Source of the DNA: Sphingomonas sp.
GTDB lineage: Bacteria > Pseudomonadota > Alphaproteobacteria > Sphingomonadales > Sphingomonadaceae
NCBI GenBank assembly: GCA_003248865.1
Contig: QFPK01000005.1
Location: 127,863-191,862 of the forward strand
Direction of reading: 5' to 3'
Length of the DNA: 64,000 nt
The translations under genes and the position numbers were made by a program. The notes beneath the pieces are model-generated. The model worked only from the letters and a program-made list of their open reading frames with translations, was not told the origin of the DNA and made no database searches. The first letter of the stretch is position 1; each line of letters starts with the position of its first letter. Below, piece after piece: positions 48,532 through 57,361 of this stretch.

Positions 48532-51085
48532 CTTTCACCCCCAGCGTCCGCCAGGCGCCCGCCAGCCCCAGCAGCAGGGTGATGGCCGCGCCCGCCAGCA
48601 CGGTCGCCAGCGCCACGCCCCAGTCGGGCGCCCACTGGAACTTCAGCACCTGCGTCACCACGATCCAGCCCGCCAGCCCGCCCAGCAGCAGCGCGATTCC
48701 GGAGACCAGCAGCCCTAGTCCGGCATATTCCATGCCGGCCGCCGCCATCAGCTGCCGCCGCGTCGCGCCCAGCGTCTTCAGGATCACATTGTCATAGATG
48801 CGCGCGCGCGCCTGCGCCGCCAGCGCGCCCACCAGCACGGCGATCCCGGCCAGGATGGCAACGCTCGCCGCCGCGCGCACGGCGGTGCCCATCTGCATCA
48901 CCAGCTCGCTCACCTCGCCCAGCACATCCTTCACCTTCACCACAGAAACGGTAGGGAACGCGCGGGAGATCGTGCCGGTGAAACCGTCCTCGGCTGCCTC
49001 CGGCGGAGTCACCGTCGCCATGTAACTGTAGGGCGCATCGCGCAGCGTGTTCGGATCATAGATCAGCACGAAGTTGAACCCCATCGAATCCCAGTCGACT
49101 TCGCGCAACGAGGCGATCGTCGCCTCGATCTCCACGCCCAGCACCGACACCGTGATCCGGTCGCCCACCTTCAGCCCCAGCAGCCCGGCCTGCTCCGCAT
49201 CCATCGACACCAGCGGCGGCCCGGCATAGTCGCGCGGCCACCATTTGCCCGCCACCAGCCGGTTGCCCTGCGGCACATCTTCCGCCCAGGTCAGGCCCCG
49301 GTCTCCACGCAGCACATAGCTGCCCTCGGGCACATCCTTCAGCTCGGAGGCCGGCACCCCGTTCACGGCCGTCACCGGCCCGCGCAGGCTGGGCACCATC
49401 TTCACCTCGGATCCGGCGGGCAGGCTGTCGCGGAAACGCGCCGCATCCTCCTTCGGCAGGTCCAGCAGGAAGAAGCCCGGCGCCTTCGCCGGCACCGTCT
49501 TCTGCAGTTCGGCGTTGAAGCTCGTCTCGATGAAGGCCAGCGTCGCGAACAGGGACAGCCCCAGCCCCAGCGCCACCACCAGCTGCCGCGTCATCGCGCC
49601 CGGCCGGTGCACATTGGCCAGCGCCAGCCGGGGCAGCACGCCCTTCGGCCGGGGCAGCCGCGCGGCGCCCCGCTGCACCAGCGTGCCCGCCCCGAACAGC
49701 AGCAGCAGCACAGCCGCCGCACCGCCCAGGAACCCGGCCGCGAACAACCGCTCAGCCGCTTGCCACACTGCCAGTGCCGCCACCACGGCGCCCGCGCCCA
49801 GCGCCACCCCCAGCGCGCGCGCCGATGGCCAGGGCCATTGCTCCACGCTGCCGCGGAAGATGCGCTGCGCAGGCAGGGCGCCCGCACGCGCCAGCGGCGG
49901 AATGGCAAAGGCCAGCGCGACCAGCAGCCCGAAGGCGATCGCCGTCAGCATCGGACCCCAGTGCAGCCCCAGCGCCGGCGGCACCGGCAGCGCGTCGCCT
50001 GCCACCATCACCACGATCCACGGCACCAGCGCCCCCAGCAGCGCCCCCACGGCCGCCGCCACCAGCGCCACGCCGCCCACCAGCAGCAGATAGGTCTTCA
50101 GTACCAGCTGAGACGATCCGCCCAGCGCCTTCAGCGTCGCAATGGTCCCGGCCTTGCGGTCCAGATAGGATCGAACGCCATTGCCCACGCCCACGCCGGC
50201 CACCGCCAGCGCGGTCAGGCTCACCAGCGTCAGGAACTGCCCCAGCCGCTCCACGAAGCGGCGCACGCCCGGCGCGCCGTCACGGCTGTCGGCCAGCCGC
50301 CAGCCGGCATCCGGATGCGCCTTCTCGATGGCCTCCCGCACGGCCACCGGATCGACACCGGGCGGCAGTTTCAGCTTCACATGATGGCGATAGAGGCTGC
50401 CCGGCTGCACAAGCTGGGTCTGCTCCAGCCGCGGCATGGAAATCAGCACGCTCGGCCCGAAGGTGAAGCCCTCGCTCGCCTTGTCCGGCTCGGCGGTCAG
50501 GATGGCGGATACGGGCATCCGCGCCTCGCCGATCCCCACTTCGTCGCCCACTTTCAGCCCCAGCTGATCGGCCAGATCGGCCGCCACCACGGCGCCTTTC
50601 GCCAGCGCGGCCTGCACGGCTTCATTGCCGCCGCCCGTCACATTTGCGGCTCCGCTGCGGGCGCGCACATCGGCCGCGCCATACATGGGCCATTGCCCGT
50701 CCACGGCCTTCAATTCGGCCAGAAGTTCCCGGCCCGCTGCCGCCCCGGTCTCGCCGCGCACCATGGCGCGCATCTTGATGTTCTCGGAAAGCGTGCCGCC
50801 GAACTGCGTCAGCGTCGCCCGCTCCTCGGGCGTCGGCGCGCGCTGCGTCAGCCGCGCCTCCACATCTGCACCCAATATGGCCTGCCCCTGATCGCGCAGG
50901 CCCTGCTCGATTGCGGTCGCCAGGCTGCCCACGCCGGCCATGGCCAGCACGCCCAGCAACAGGCAGACGAACAGCAGCCGCAGCGCCCCCAGCCCGCCGC
51001 GCGCCTCGCGCAGGGCAAAGCGGGCGGCCAGCGGCCATTCCTTCACCGGCCCGTTCGCGGCCGGCACCGGCGCCATCATGTTCAC
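48506..51085 (-). CDS. ABC transporter permease of the YbbP (FtsX-like) type
   Basis: An 859-residue protein with ten or so transmembrane segments: one near residue 30, three in the middle (about 255-400) and FtsX-like blocks at both ends, for example AVAGVGVGNGVRSYLDRKAG near 298 and ILAGIAVLVGALAAQARARI near 750. Between the membrane parts lie two large periplasmic domains. It is the partner of the ATPase upstream. The start is a GTG at 51085 that overlaps the ATPase stop (GTGA). Substrate unknown; related E. coli genes are ybbA-ybbP. Confidence 0.9.
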   Translation of the reverse strand: MNMMAPVPAANGPVKEWPLAARFALREARGGLGALRLLFVCLLLGVLAMAGVGSLATAIEQGLRDQGQAILGADVEARLTQRAPTPEERATLTQFGGTLSENIKMRAMVRGETGAAAGRELLAELKAVDGQWPMYGAADVRARSGAANVTGGGNEAVQAALAKGAVVAADLADQLGLKVGDEVGIGEARMPVSAILTAEPDKASEGFTFGPSVLISMPRLEQTQLVQPGSLYRHHVKLKLPPGVDPVAVREAIEKAHPDAGWRLADSRDGAPGVRRFVERLGQFLTLVSLTALAVAGVGVGNGVRSYLDRKAGTIATLKALGGSSQLVLKTYLLLVGGVALVAAAVGALLGALVPWIVVMVAGDALPVPPALGLHWGPMLTAIAFGLLVALAFAIPPLARAGALPAQRIFRGSVEQWPWPSARALGVALGAGAVVAALAVWQAAERLFAAGFLGGAAAVLLLLFGAGTLVQRGAARLPRPKGVLPRLALANVHRPGAMTRQLVVALGLGLSLFATLAFIETSFNAELQKTVPAKAPGFFLLDLPKEDAARFRDSLPAGSEVKMVPSLRGPVTAVNGVPASELKDVPEGSYVLRGDRGLTWAEDVPQGNRLVAGKWWPRDYAGPPLVSMDAEQAGLLGLKVGDRITVSVLGVEIEATIASLREVDWDSMGFNFVLIYDPNTLRDAPYSYMATVTPPEAAEDGFTGTISRAFPTVSVVKVKDVLGEVSELVMQMGTAVRAAASVAILAGIAVLVGALAAQARARIYDNVILKTLGATRRQLMAAAGMEYAGLGLLVSGIALLLGGLAGWIVVTQVLKFQWAPDWGVALATVLAGAAITLLLGLAGAWRTLGVKVARVLRDG

Positions 51086-51801
51086 GCCGGAACCCCGTCA
51101 GCCACCAGTTCGTCGGACACGATCACGCCGTCGCGCATGCGGATCACCCGGCTGCACTTCGTCGCCAGCTCCTGATCATGGGTGATCAGCACCAGCGTCG
51201 CGCCGGTTTCCGCCAGTCGCCGCATCAGCAGCTCAACCACCGCCTCGCCGGTGGCGGCGTCCAGATTGCCGGTCGGTTCGTCGGCGAAGATAAGGGCAGG
51301 GCGCACCGCCAGCGCGCGCGCCAGCGCCACCCTTTGCTGCTCTCCGCCGGACAGCTGGGTGGGGTAGTGCGTCACCCGATGCCCCAGCCCCACGGCCTCC
51401 AGTTCGCGCTTCGCCTCTCCGAACGGATCGGCATGGCCCGCCAGTTCCAGCGGCACCGCCACATTCTCCAGCGCGGTCATGGTGGGGATCAGGTGAAAGG
51501 CCTGCAGCACGATGCCGATGCGCCCGCGCCGTGCTTCGGCCAGCGCATCCTCGGAAAGCCCCATGATCTCGGCGCCCGCCACCCGGATCGAGCCGCCGCT
51601 CGCGCTTTCCAACCCCGACAGCACCGCCATCAGGCTGGACTTGCCGGACCCGGACGGCCCCAATATGGCCACCCGCTCACCGGCGCCCACCTGCAGGCTC
51701 ACCCCTTTCAGAATTTCCACCCGGGCCGCGCCGTCTCCCAGCGCCAGCTTCACATCCCGCGCATCGATCACCATATCTGCGCCCACGGCAGTTCCCGGCA
51801 T
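51082..51801 (-). CDS. ABC transporter ATP-binding protein (YbbA-like)
   Basis: A 239-residue ATPase. Walker A is AILGPSGSGKSSLMAVLSGL near 45, the signature LSGGEQQRVALARALAV near 148 and Walker B LIFADEPTGNLDAATG near 168, as in MacB/LolD/YbbA-like exporters. The start is an ATG at 51801 or the internal ATG at 51774, which sits better before VIDARDVKL. It is divergent from the arylesterase gene; in E. coli tesA and ybbA are also adjacent. Confidence 0.92.
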   Translation of the reverse strand: MPGTAVGADMVIDARDVKLALGDGAARVEILKGVSLQVGAGERVAILGPSGSGKSSLMAVLSGLESASGGSIRVAGAEIMGLSEDALAEARRGRIGIVLQAFHLIPTMTALENVAVPLELAGHADPFGEAKRELEAVGLGHRVTHYPTQLSGGEQQRVALARALAVRPALIFADEPTGNLDAATGEAVVELLMRRLAETGATLVLITHDQELATKCSRVIRMRDGVIVSDELVADGVPA

Positions 51802-52492
51802 GGAGTTCCCTTTGAGAAAGACGACCTTGAATCCGCGATCATATGGTCAGACCCGGGCACTTTTCCAGTTTCTGTCTTTCATCTCTGCAATATTTCTGCT
51901 CGCGCTCGCCAATCCGGCCGCCGCGCAGGATAAACTGATCCTCGCGCTCGGTGACAGCCTGACCGCCGGCTATCAGCTGAAGCCTGCGGAAAGCTTCCCC
52001 GCCCAGTTGCAGACGGCGCTGCAAAAGGAAGGCCGTAAGGTCCGCGTCCACAATGCAGGCGTCAGCGGGGACACCACGGCGCAGGGGAAAGCCCGGCTGA
52101 ACTGGGTTCTGGCCAGCCTGAAGCAGAAGCCCGATCTCGCAATAGTCGCATTGGGCGCCAACGACATGCTGCGCGGCCAGCCCCCTGCTCAGGCCCGCGC
52201 CAACCTCGATGCCATCCTTGCAGAACTCGACAAGCGCGGCATCCCGGTGGTGCTGGCGGGCATGCTCGCCGCCCCGAACATGGGCGCGGCCTATGCCAAG
52301 GAATTCAACGCCATCTACCCCACATTGGCGAAGAAGCACGGCGCCACGCTCTACCCCTTCTATACGCAGGGCGTCACCGCCAACCCGAAGCTGCTGCTGG
52401 CAGACGGCATGCACCCCAATGCGGCCGGCGTCGGCGTGATGGTGAAGAACATCCTCCCCACCGTCCGCAAGGCGCTCGACACAAAGAAATAG
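51800..52492 (+). CDS. Periplasmic arylesterase / SGNH lipase (TesA-like)
   Basis: A 230-residue SGNH hydrolase. The signal peptide is ALFQFLSFISAIFLLALANP ending AAAQ. Block I is LILALGDSLTAGYQL with the nucleophile Ser, block II VHNAGVSGDTT has the Gly, block III IVALGANDML has the Asn, and block V DGMHPNAAG has Asp and His. It is a multifunctional thioesterase/esterase of the TesA type. The start is uncertain: the ATG at 51800 (overlapping the divergent ATPase start) or a TTG at 51812. Confidence 0.92.
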   Translation: MEFPLRKTTLNPRSYGQTRALFQFLSFISAIFLLALANPAAAQDKLILALGDSLTAGYQLKPAESFPAQLQTALQKEGRKVRVHNAGVSGDTTAQGKARLNWVLASLKQKPDLAIVALGANDMLRGQPPAQARANLDAILAELDKRGIPVVLAGMLAAPNMGAAYAKEFNAIYPTLAKKHGATLYPFYTQGVTANPKLLLADGMHPNAAGVGVMVKNILPTVRKALDTKK

Positions 52493-52493
52493 C

Positions 52494-53036
52494 ATGCGCC
52501 TGTTCGTCGCCCTCCGCCCCCCGCCCGATGTGCGCGACGCCCTCACCGCGCTGGCGGGCGGGATCGAGGGCGCCCGCTGGCAAAGCGACAACCAGTTGCA
52601 CCTGACGCTAGCCTTCATCGGCGAAACCGAACCGCATCAGGCCGAAGCAGCGGACGAAGCCCTCTCCACCCTGATCGCCCCCCCGATCGAGCTGACGCTG
52701 GGCCAGTTCGGCAGCTTCGATGCCGGCCGCCCCGACCGCACCGCAACGCTCTGGATCGGCGTGGAGCCGGCCGGGCCGGTCTCCCACCTCGCCGCCGCCA
52801 TCCGCTCCGCCCTGCGCCGTGCCGGCCTGCAGCCCGAAACCCGCCGCTTCGTGCCGCACATCACGCTCGCCCGTTTCAGCCGCGCCGGTGCCCCCCGGGA
52901 TGCGCTGCGCCCCTTCCTCTCCACGCAGGCGCCGCCGCCGCTCCACTGGCGCGCGGAAAGCTTCCATCTGGTGGAAAGTCGCGTGGGGCATGGCGGTTCA
53001 CACTATGAACCGGTGGCAAGCTATTCGCTGCGGTAG
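52494..53036 (+). CDS. thpR: RNA 2',3'-cyclic phosphodiesterase
   Basis: A 180-residue 2H-phosphoesterase. The two His-x-Thr motifs are QLHLTLAFIGE near 36 and PHITLARFSRAG near 122. It starts MRLFVALRPP, the typical ThpR opening, and its end VESRVGHGGSHYEPVASYSL is the family's. It opens 2',3'-cyclic phosphates on RNA ends. Only 1 base lies between it and the esterase stop. It is convergent with priA (stop codons 4 bases apart). Confidence 0.93.
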   Translation: MRLFVALRPPPDVRDALTALAGGIEGARWQSDNQLHLTLAFIGETEPHQAEAADEALSTLIAPPIELTLGQFGSFDAGRPDRTATLWIGVEPAGPVSHLAAAIRSALRRAGLQPETRRFVPHITLARFSRAGAPRDALRPFLSTQAPPPLHWRAESFHLVESRVGHGGSHYEPVASYSLR

Positions 53037-53040
53037 CCGT

Positions 53041-55203
53041 TCACAGAAAACTCTGCGGGTCCACGTCCACCGCCACCCGCACGCTCGAAGGCAGCTGCAC
53101 CCGCCCCAGCCAGTCCCGCACATAGGCCTGCAGCGGGGAGGTCCGCCGCGCATGCACCAGCAGCCGGTGCCGGTGCCGCCCGCGCAGCATGGCGAGCGGC
53201 GCGGGCGCCGGACCCCACACCTCGATCCCGTCGGCATGCGGCGCCGCCTGACCCAGCCGCTTCGCCGCATCGGCCGCCGCCGCTCCGTCCAGAGACGACA
53301 CCACAATCGCCGCCAGCCGCCCGAACGGCGGCATCCCCGCCGCCAGTCGCACCTCCCGCTCTGCGGCATAGAATTCGTCGCGCGCGCCATGCAGCAGCGC
53401 CTGCATCACCCGCGCCCTCGGCTGGTGCGTCTGCAAAAACACCTCGCCCGGCTTCGCCCCCCGCCCGGCGCGCCCGGCCACCTGCCCGATCTGCTGGAAG
53501 GCCCGCTCGCTGGCGCGCAGATCGCCGCCTTCCAGCCCCAGGTCGGCGTCCACCACGCCCACCAGCGTGAGGTTGGGGAAATCATGCCCCTTCGCCAGCA
53601 TCTGGGTGCCGATCAGGATATCCACCTCGCCGTCGGCCACGGCAGCCACCAGCGCCGCCATGTCGGCAGAAGTGCGGATGGTGTCCGACGTGGCCACGAT
53701 CGCCTTCGCCTCGGGCCATGTCGCGGCCACTTCCTCCGCCAGCCGCTCCACCCCGGGGCCGCAGGGCGCAAGGCTGTCCTCCGCGCCGCAACTGGGGCAC
53801 GCTTTCGGCGTCGGCATGGAATGCCCGCAATGATGGCATTGCAGCCGCCGCGCCAGCCGATGCTCCACCAGCCATGCGGTGCAATTGGGGCACTGGATGC
53901 GCTCCCCGCAGGCCCGGCACAGCGTCAGCGGCGCATAGCCCCGCCGGTTCAGGAACAGCAGGCTCTGCTCCTTGCGTTCCAGCCGCTCCTCCACTGCTTT
54001 CGCCAGCGGCGGCGCGATCCATCGCCCGCGCGGCGGCGGCTCCCGGGTCAAATCGATCAGATGGATGTCTGGCAACAGCGCCCCGCCGTGCCGGTCGGGC
54101 AGCCGCAACTCCCTGTAGGTGCCGCGTGCCACCTGCTCCATCGTCTCCAGCGCCGGCGTGGCTGTCGCCAGCACCACCGGCACGGCCTCGAACTGCCCGC
54201 GCATCACTGCCACGTCGCGCCCATGATAGGGCACGCTCTCCTCCTGCTTGAAGGCCTGGTCATGGGCCTCGTCCACCACGATCAGCCGCAACCCCGGCAT
54301 GGCGAGGAACAGCGCAGACCGCGCCCCCACCACCACGGCCGCCTCGCCGGACGTGATCGCCCGGAACGCCGCCCGCCGGGCGCCGGGCGTCAGCCCCGAA
54401 TGCCACATCGCAGGCGCGAAGCCGAAGCGCCGATGGAAACGCTGCAACCAGGCCTCGGTCAGCGCAATTTCGGGCAGCAGCACCAGCGCCTGCCCGCCTT
54501 CGCTTATGGCCTCCGCAACCGCCTCCAGATAAACCTCGGTCTTGCCCGCGCCCGTCACCCCGTCCAGCAGGAAGGTCTGCGCCTGATGCGCCGCCACCGC
54601 CGCACGCAGCTCATGTGCGGCCTCGCCCTGCGCCGGGCTCAGCACCGGCCCGGCGGGCAGGGCAGGGCGCTGCACTTGCGCGTCCTCCTCGCTCGCCTCG
54701 GCGGGCAACAGCACGCCAGCCTTCACCAGCCCCCGCAACGTCTCCACTCGAGCCTCGGCCGCCGCCGCCCACACTGAGAGTGGCGCAGGCCCGATCCCCC
54801 GCACCAAATCCAGCCGCGCCAGCATCTCCCGGCGCGCGGCCGACTTGCTGTCCGGAATATCCCCCAGCACGAACTGCCCCGGCCCCTTGGGCGGCGCCAG
54901 AAAGGCGGATTGCGGCAACACCATCCGCAGCACGGCAGCAGGTGGGGCGAGATAATAATCCGCCACCCAACTCACCAGCTTCCGAATCGGTTCCGGCACC
55001 GGCGGCATGTCCAACAGCCGCACTTCCCGCAGTTTCGCCTCGTCCACCGGCCGGGTCTGGAACACGCCATCATCCCACAGCACGCCCGGCACCCGGCGCG
55101 GCCCCAGCGGCGCATCCACCACCGCGCCCGGCTCCGCCCCTTCGGGCGCCAGATAATCCAGCGGGCCCAGCCCATGCTGCAGAAGAAGAACGGTCGCGCG
55201 CAT
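53041..55203 (-). CDS. priA: Primosomal protein N' (PriA helicase)
   Basis: A 720-residue helicase for replication restart. Walker A is LLDGVTGAGKTEVYLEAVAE near 213, and DEAH in LRLIVVDEAHDQAFKQEESV near 306. The zinc-binding Cys cluster follows: CRACGERIQCPNC, CHHCGHS and CPSCGAED near 430-470. The N-terminal DNA-binding domain is present, including LDYLAPEGAEPGAVVDAPLG. Length and domains are normal. It is divergent from the transaldolase-like gene, with 61 bases between starts. Confidence 0.96.
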   Translation of the reverse strand: MRATVLLLQHGLGPLDYLAPEGAEPGAVVDAPLGPRRVPGVLWDDGVFQTRPVDEAKLREVRLLDMPPVPEPIRKLVSWVADYYLAPPAAVLRMVLPQSAFLAPPKGPGQFVLGDIPDSKSAARREMLARLDLVRGIGPAPLSVWAAAAEARVETLRGLVKAGVLLPAEASEEDAQVQRPALPAGPVLSPAQGEAAHELRAAVAAHQAQTFLLDGVTGAGKTEVYLEAVAEAISEGGQALVLLPEIALTEAWLQRFHRRFGFAPAMWHSGLTPGARRAAFRAITSGEAAVVVGARSALFLAMPGLRLIVVDEAHDQAFKQEESVPYHGRDVAVMRGQFEAVPVVLATATPALETMEQVARGTYRELRLPDRHGGALLPDIHLIDLTREPPPRGRWIAPPLAKAVEERLERKEQSLLFLNRRGYAPLTLCRACGERIQCPNCTAWLVEHRLARRLQCHHCGHSMPTPKACPSCGAEDSLAPCGPGVERLAEEVAATWPEAKAIVATSDTIRTSADMAALVAAVADGEVDILIGTQMLAKGHDFPNLTLVGVVDADLGLEGGDLRASERAFQQIGQVAGRAGRGAKPGEVFLQTHQPRARVMQALLHGARDEFYAAEREVRLAAGMPPFGRLAAIVVSSLDGAAAADAAKRLGQAAPHADGIEVWGPAPAPLAMLRGRHRHRLLVHARRTSPLQAYVRDWLGRVQLPSSVRVAVDVDPQSFL

Positions 55204-55264
55204 TGACTCGCCAGCTAGCCTCGGGCTTTGGAAGCCTCAACCTCAAGATCCAGGGAATCTCGCC

Positions 55265-55918
55265 ATGAAATTCTTCGTCGACACTGCCGACGTCGCCGAA
55301 ATCGCCGATTTCGCAGCCACCGGGCTGCTCGATGGCGTCACCACCAACCCCAGCCTGATCCACAAGTCGGGCCGGAAGTTCCTGGAAGTGGTGAAGGAAA
55401 TCTGCGCCATCGTCGATGGCCCGGTCTCCGCCGAAGTCGTCGCGCTCGATCTGGACGGCATGCTGCGCGAGGCCGATGTGGTACGCAACCTCGCCCCCAA
55501 CGTCTGCGTGAAACTGCCGCTGACGTTTGATGGCCTGAAGGCCTGCCGCCGCCTCACCTCCGAAGGCACGCAGGTCAATGTCACACTCTGCTTCTCGGCC
55601 ACGCAGGCCCTGCTCGCCGCCAAGGCCGGCGCCACCTTCATCTCGCCCTTCGTCGGCCGCCACGACGACATCGGCTTCGACGGCATGGACCTCATCGAGG
55701 ACATCCGCCTCATCTATGACAATTACGAATATGACACGGAGATCCTCGTCGCCTCGGTGCGTCACCCGGTCCACATCCTGCAGGCCGCCAAGATCGGCGC
55801 CGATGTCGTCACGGCCCCGCCCGCCGTGCTGAAGGCGCTGGCGAAGCACCCGCTCACCGAACGCGGCCTGGAACAATTCCTGGCGGACTGGGCCAAAACA
55901 GGGGAAACCATCGCCTGA
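55265..55918 (+). CDS. Transaldolase-like / fructose-6-phosphate aldolase
   Basis: A 217-residue TIM-barrel protein of the small transaldolase group. It has MKFFVDTADVAEIADFAATG at the start, LDGVTTNPSLIHKSGR near 22, VKLPLTFDGLKACRRL near 82 with the Schiff-base Lys, and TLCFSATQALLAAKAGATFI near 108. It functions as fructose-6-phosphate aldolase or transaldolase in the pentose phosphate pathway. AGGGAA upstream of the ATG. The stop overlaps the xerC start. Confidence 0.93.
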   Translation: MKFFVDTADVAEIADFAATGLLDGVTTNPSLIHKSGRKFLEVVKEICAIVDGPVSAEVVALDLDGMLREADVVRNLAPNVCVKLPLTFDGLKACRRLTSEGTQVNVTLCFSATQALLAAKAGATFISPFVGRHDDIGFDGMDLIEDIRLIYDNYEYDTEILVASVRHPVHILQAAKIGADVVTAPPAVLKALAKHPLTERGLEQFLADWAKTGETIA

Positions 55919-56823
55919 TGGACGCAGGCGACCTCGTCGAGGGCTGGCTCGCCAGCCTCGCCAACGAGCGTCGCCTCTCCGCCCACACGCTGCGCGCCTA
56001 TCGCGCCACGCTCTCGCGGTTCCTCGCGCACCTGAACGACGCGCAGGGCCGCCCCGCAGACCTCGCCCTGCTGGAATCGCTGACCTCGGCGGACATCCGC
56101 GCCTTCCTCTCGGCCCGCCGCGCGGAAGGGCTCGCCAACATCTCCGCCGCGCGCGAGCTTTCCGCCGTCCGCACCTTCGGCGGCTATCTCAGGGATCGCC
56201 ACGGCAGCAGCATCGGCGGCCTCGAAGGCGTCACTGCGCCCAAGGTGAAGAAGGGCCTGCCGCGCCCGCTCTCCCCGGTGGACGCCACCGCGCTCGCGGA
56301 AACCACCGGCGAATTCCACGACGAACCCTGGATTCAGGCCCGCGACACTGCGGTGCTGCTCCTCCTCTACGGCGCAGGCCTGCGCATCGGGGAAGCGATG
56401 TCGCTCACCGGCAGCATCCTGCCGCTCGGCGAAACCCTCCCCGTCACCGGCAAGGGCCGCAAGACCCGCACCATCGTCCTGCTTCCGGCCGTGCGCGATG
56501 CCATCGACCAGTATCTGAAACTCTGCCCCTATGCGCCCGCGAAGGACGCCGCCCTGTTCCGCGGCGCCCGCGGCGGCCCCCTCAACGACGCCGTCCTGCG
56601 CGCCACGCTGCGCAAGGCCCGCGTGGCGCTGGGCCTGCCGGACAGCGCCACCCCGCACGCGCTGCGCCACAGCTTCGCCACCCACCTGCTGGCACGCGGC
56701 GCAGACCTCAGAACGATCCAGGAACTGCTCGGCCACGCCAGCCTCACCAGCACCCAGATCTACACCAATGTGGATACCGCAAGGCTGCTGGACGTCTACA
56801 GAAGCGCCCATCCGCGCGGTTAG
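55918..56823 (+). CDS. xerC: Tyrosine recombinase XerC
   Basis: A 301-residue recombinase. Catalytic residues are Arg in GAGLRIGEAMSL near 154, Lys in VTGKGRKTRTIVL near 179, HALRHSFATHLLARG near 247 with His and Arg, and GHASLTSTQIYTNVD with the nucleophile Tyr near 281. The core-binding domain (DLVEGWLASLANERRLSAHT) is at the start. With XerD it resolves chromosome dimers at dif. Its ATG overlaps the stop of the transaldolase-like gene. The order priA / aldolase / xerC recurs in sphingomonads. Confidence 0.93.
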   Translation: MDAGDLVEGWLASLANERRLSAHTLRAYRATLSRFLAHLNDAQGRPADLALLESLTSADIRAFLSARRAEGLANISAARELSAVRTFGGYLRDRHGSSIGGLEGVTAPKVKKGLPRPLSPVDATALAETTGEFHDEPWIQARDTAVLLLLYGAGLRIGEAMSLTGSILPLGETLPVTGKGRKTRTIVLLPAVRDAIDQYLKLCPYAPAKDAALFRGARGGPLNDAVLRATLRKARVALGLPDSATPHALRHSFATHLLARGADLRTIQELLGHASLTSTQIYTNVDTARLLDVYRSAHPRG

Positions 56824-56906
56824 CGCGAGGGCCTATGCTCAAATGGATATCAATCAATATCGACCAGCTTCTTTGCGAATGCCGAATATCGATTTATCCA
56901 ATGCCA

Positions 56907-57155
56907 ATGAGCGAAAGCGGGTATAAGGGTGGACCGACAGTTGAAGGCCGATGGGGCTGCATTGCCTCGGCTGTTGTGGGCATCCCCATCTTCATGTTTC
57001 TTGTACTCGCTGATGCATTGGGGGACTGCGCGCCGGATGCCGCATGCAAAAAGGGATTTCTGACCCAGGTTTTGCTGCCCACGGCTGCCCTCGCAGCAAG
57101 TGTTGGATTGCTTGTCCGTTCGGCGGTCAAGAAAGCAAGGTGGAAGAATCCTTAA
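56907..57155 (+). CDS. Small two-TM membrane protein
   Basis: An 82-residue protein if it begins at MSESGYKGGPTVEGRWGCIA (ATG at 56907). A first membrane segment is near 18-38 (SAVVGIPIFMFLVLADALGD), then two Cys (DCAPDAACKKGF) and a second segment near 53-70, ending in a basic tail. GC content is lower than in the surrounding genes. The frame extends 24 codons further upstream without good protein features. No family is named; it is probably real. Confidence 0.5.
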   Translation: MSESGYKGGPTVEGRWGCIASAVVGIPIFMFLVLADALGDCAPDAACKKGFLTQVLLPTAALAASVGLLVRSAVKKARWKNP

Positions 57156-57225
57156 CGGAACAAAGTCATGCCGGCGCGAATTCATCTCCGTCGCCCACAC
57201 CATCGGGCCAGCGCGCCGACGGTGG

Positions 57226-57357
57226 GGTTGATTGCCTGTACGATCAGCAATTTCCAGCGCCGCAGGCTGTCAGACAGCATCACGCACGCGAAATTGCAGT
57301 GGTGCGCAACGTCAATATAGAGGGTGCAGGGAAATCATTTCCCTGCCCGCCGGAGGC
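57226..57357 (-). repeat. Composite hairpin repeat, copy 3 (inverted, partial)
   Basis: Contains GGTTGATTGCCTG at 57227, GCGCCGCAGGC at 57257-57267, and at 57320-57357 a 38-base core with the perfect hairpin at 57326-57346. This core is the exact reverse complement of that in copies 2 and 4. It lies just before the convergent 3' end of the flotillin gene. Confidence 0.75.
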
Positions 57358-57361
57358 CCTC

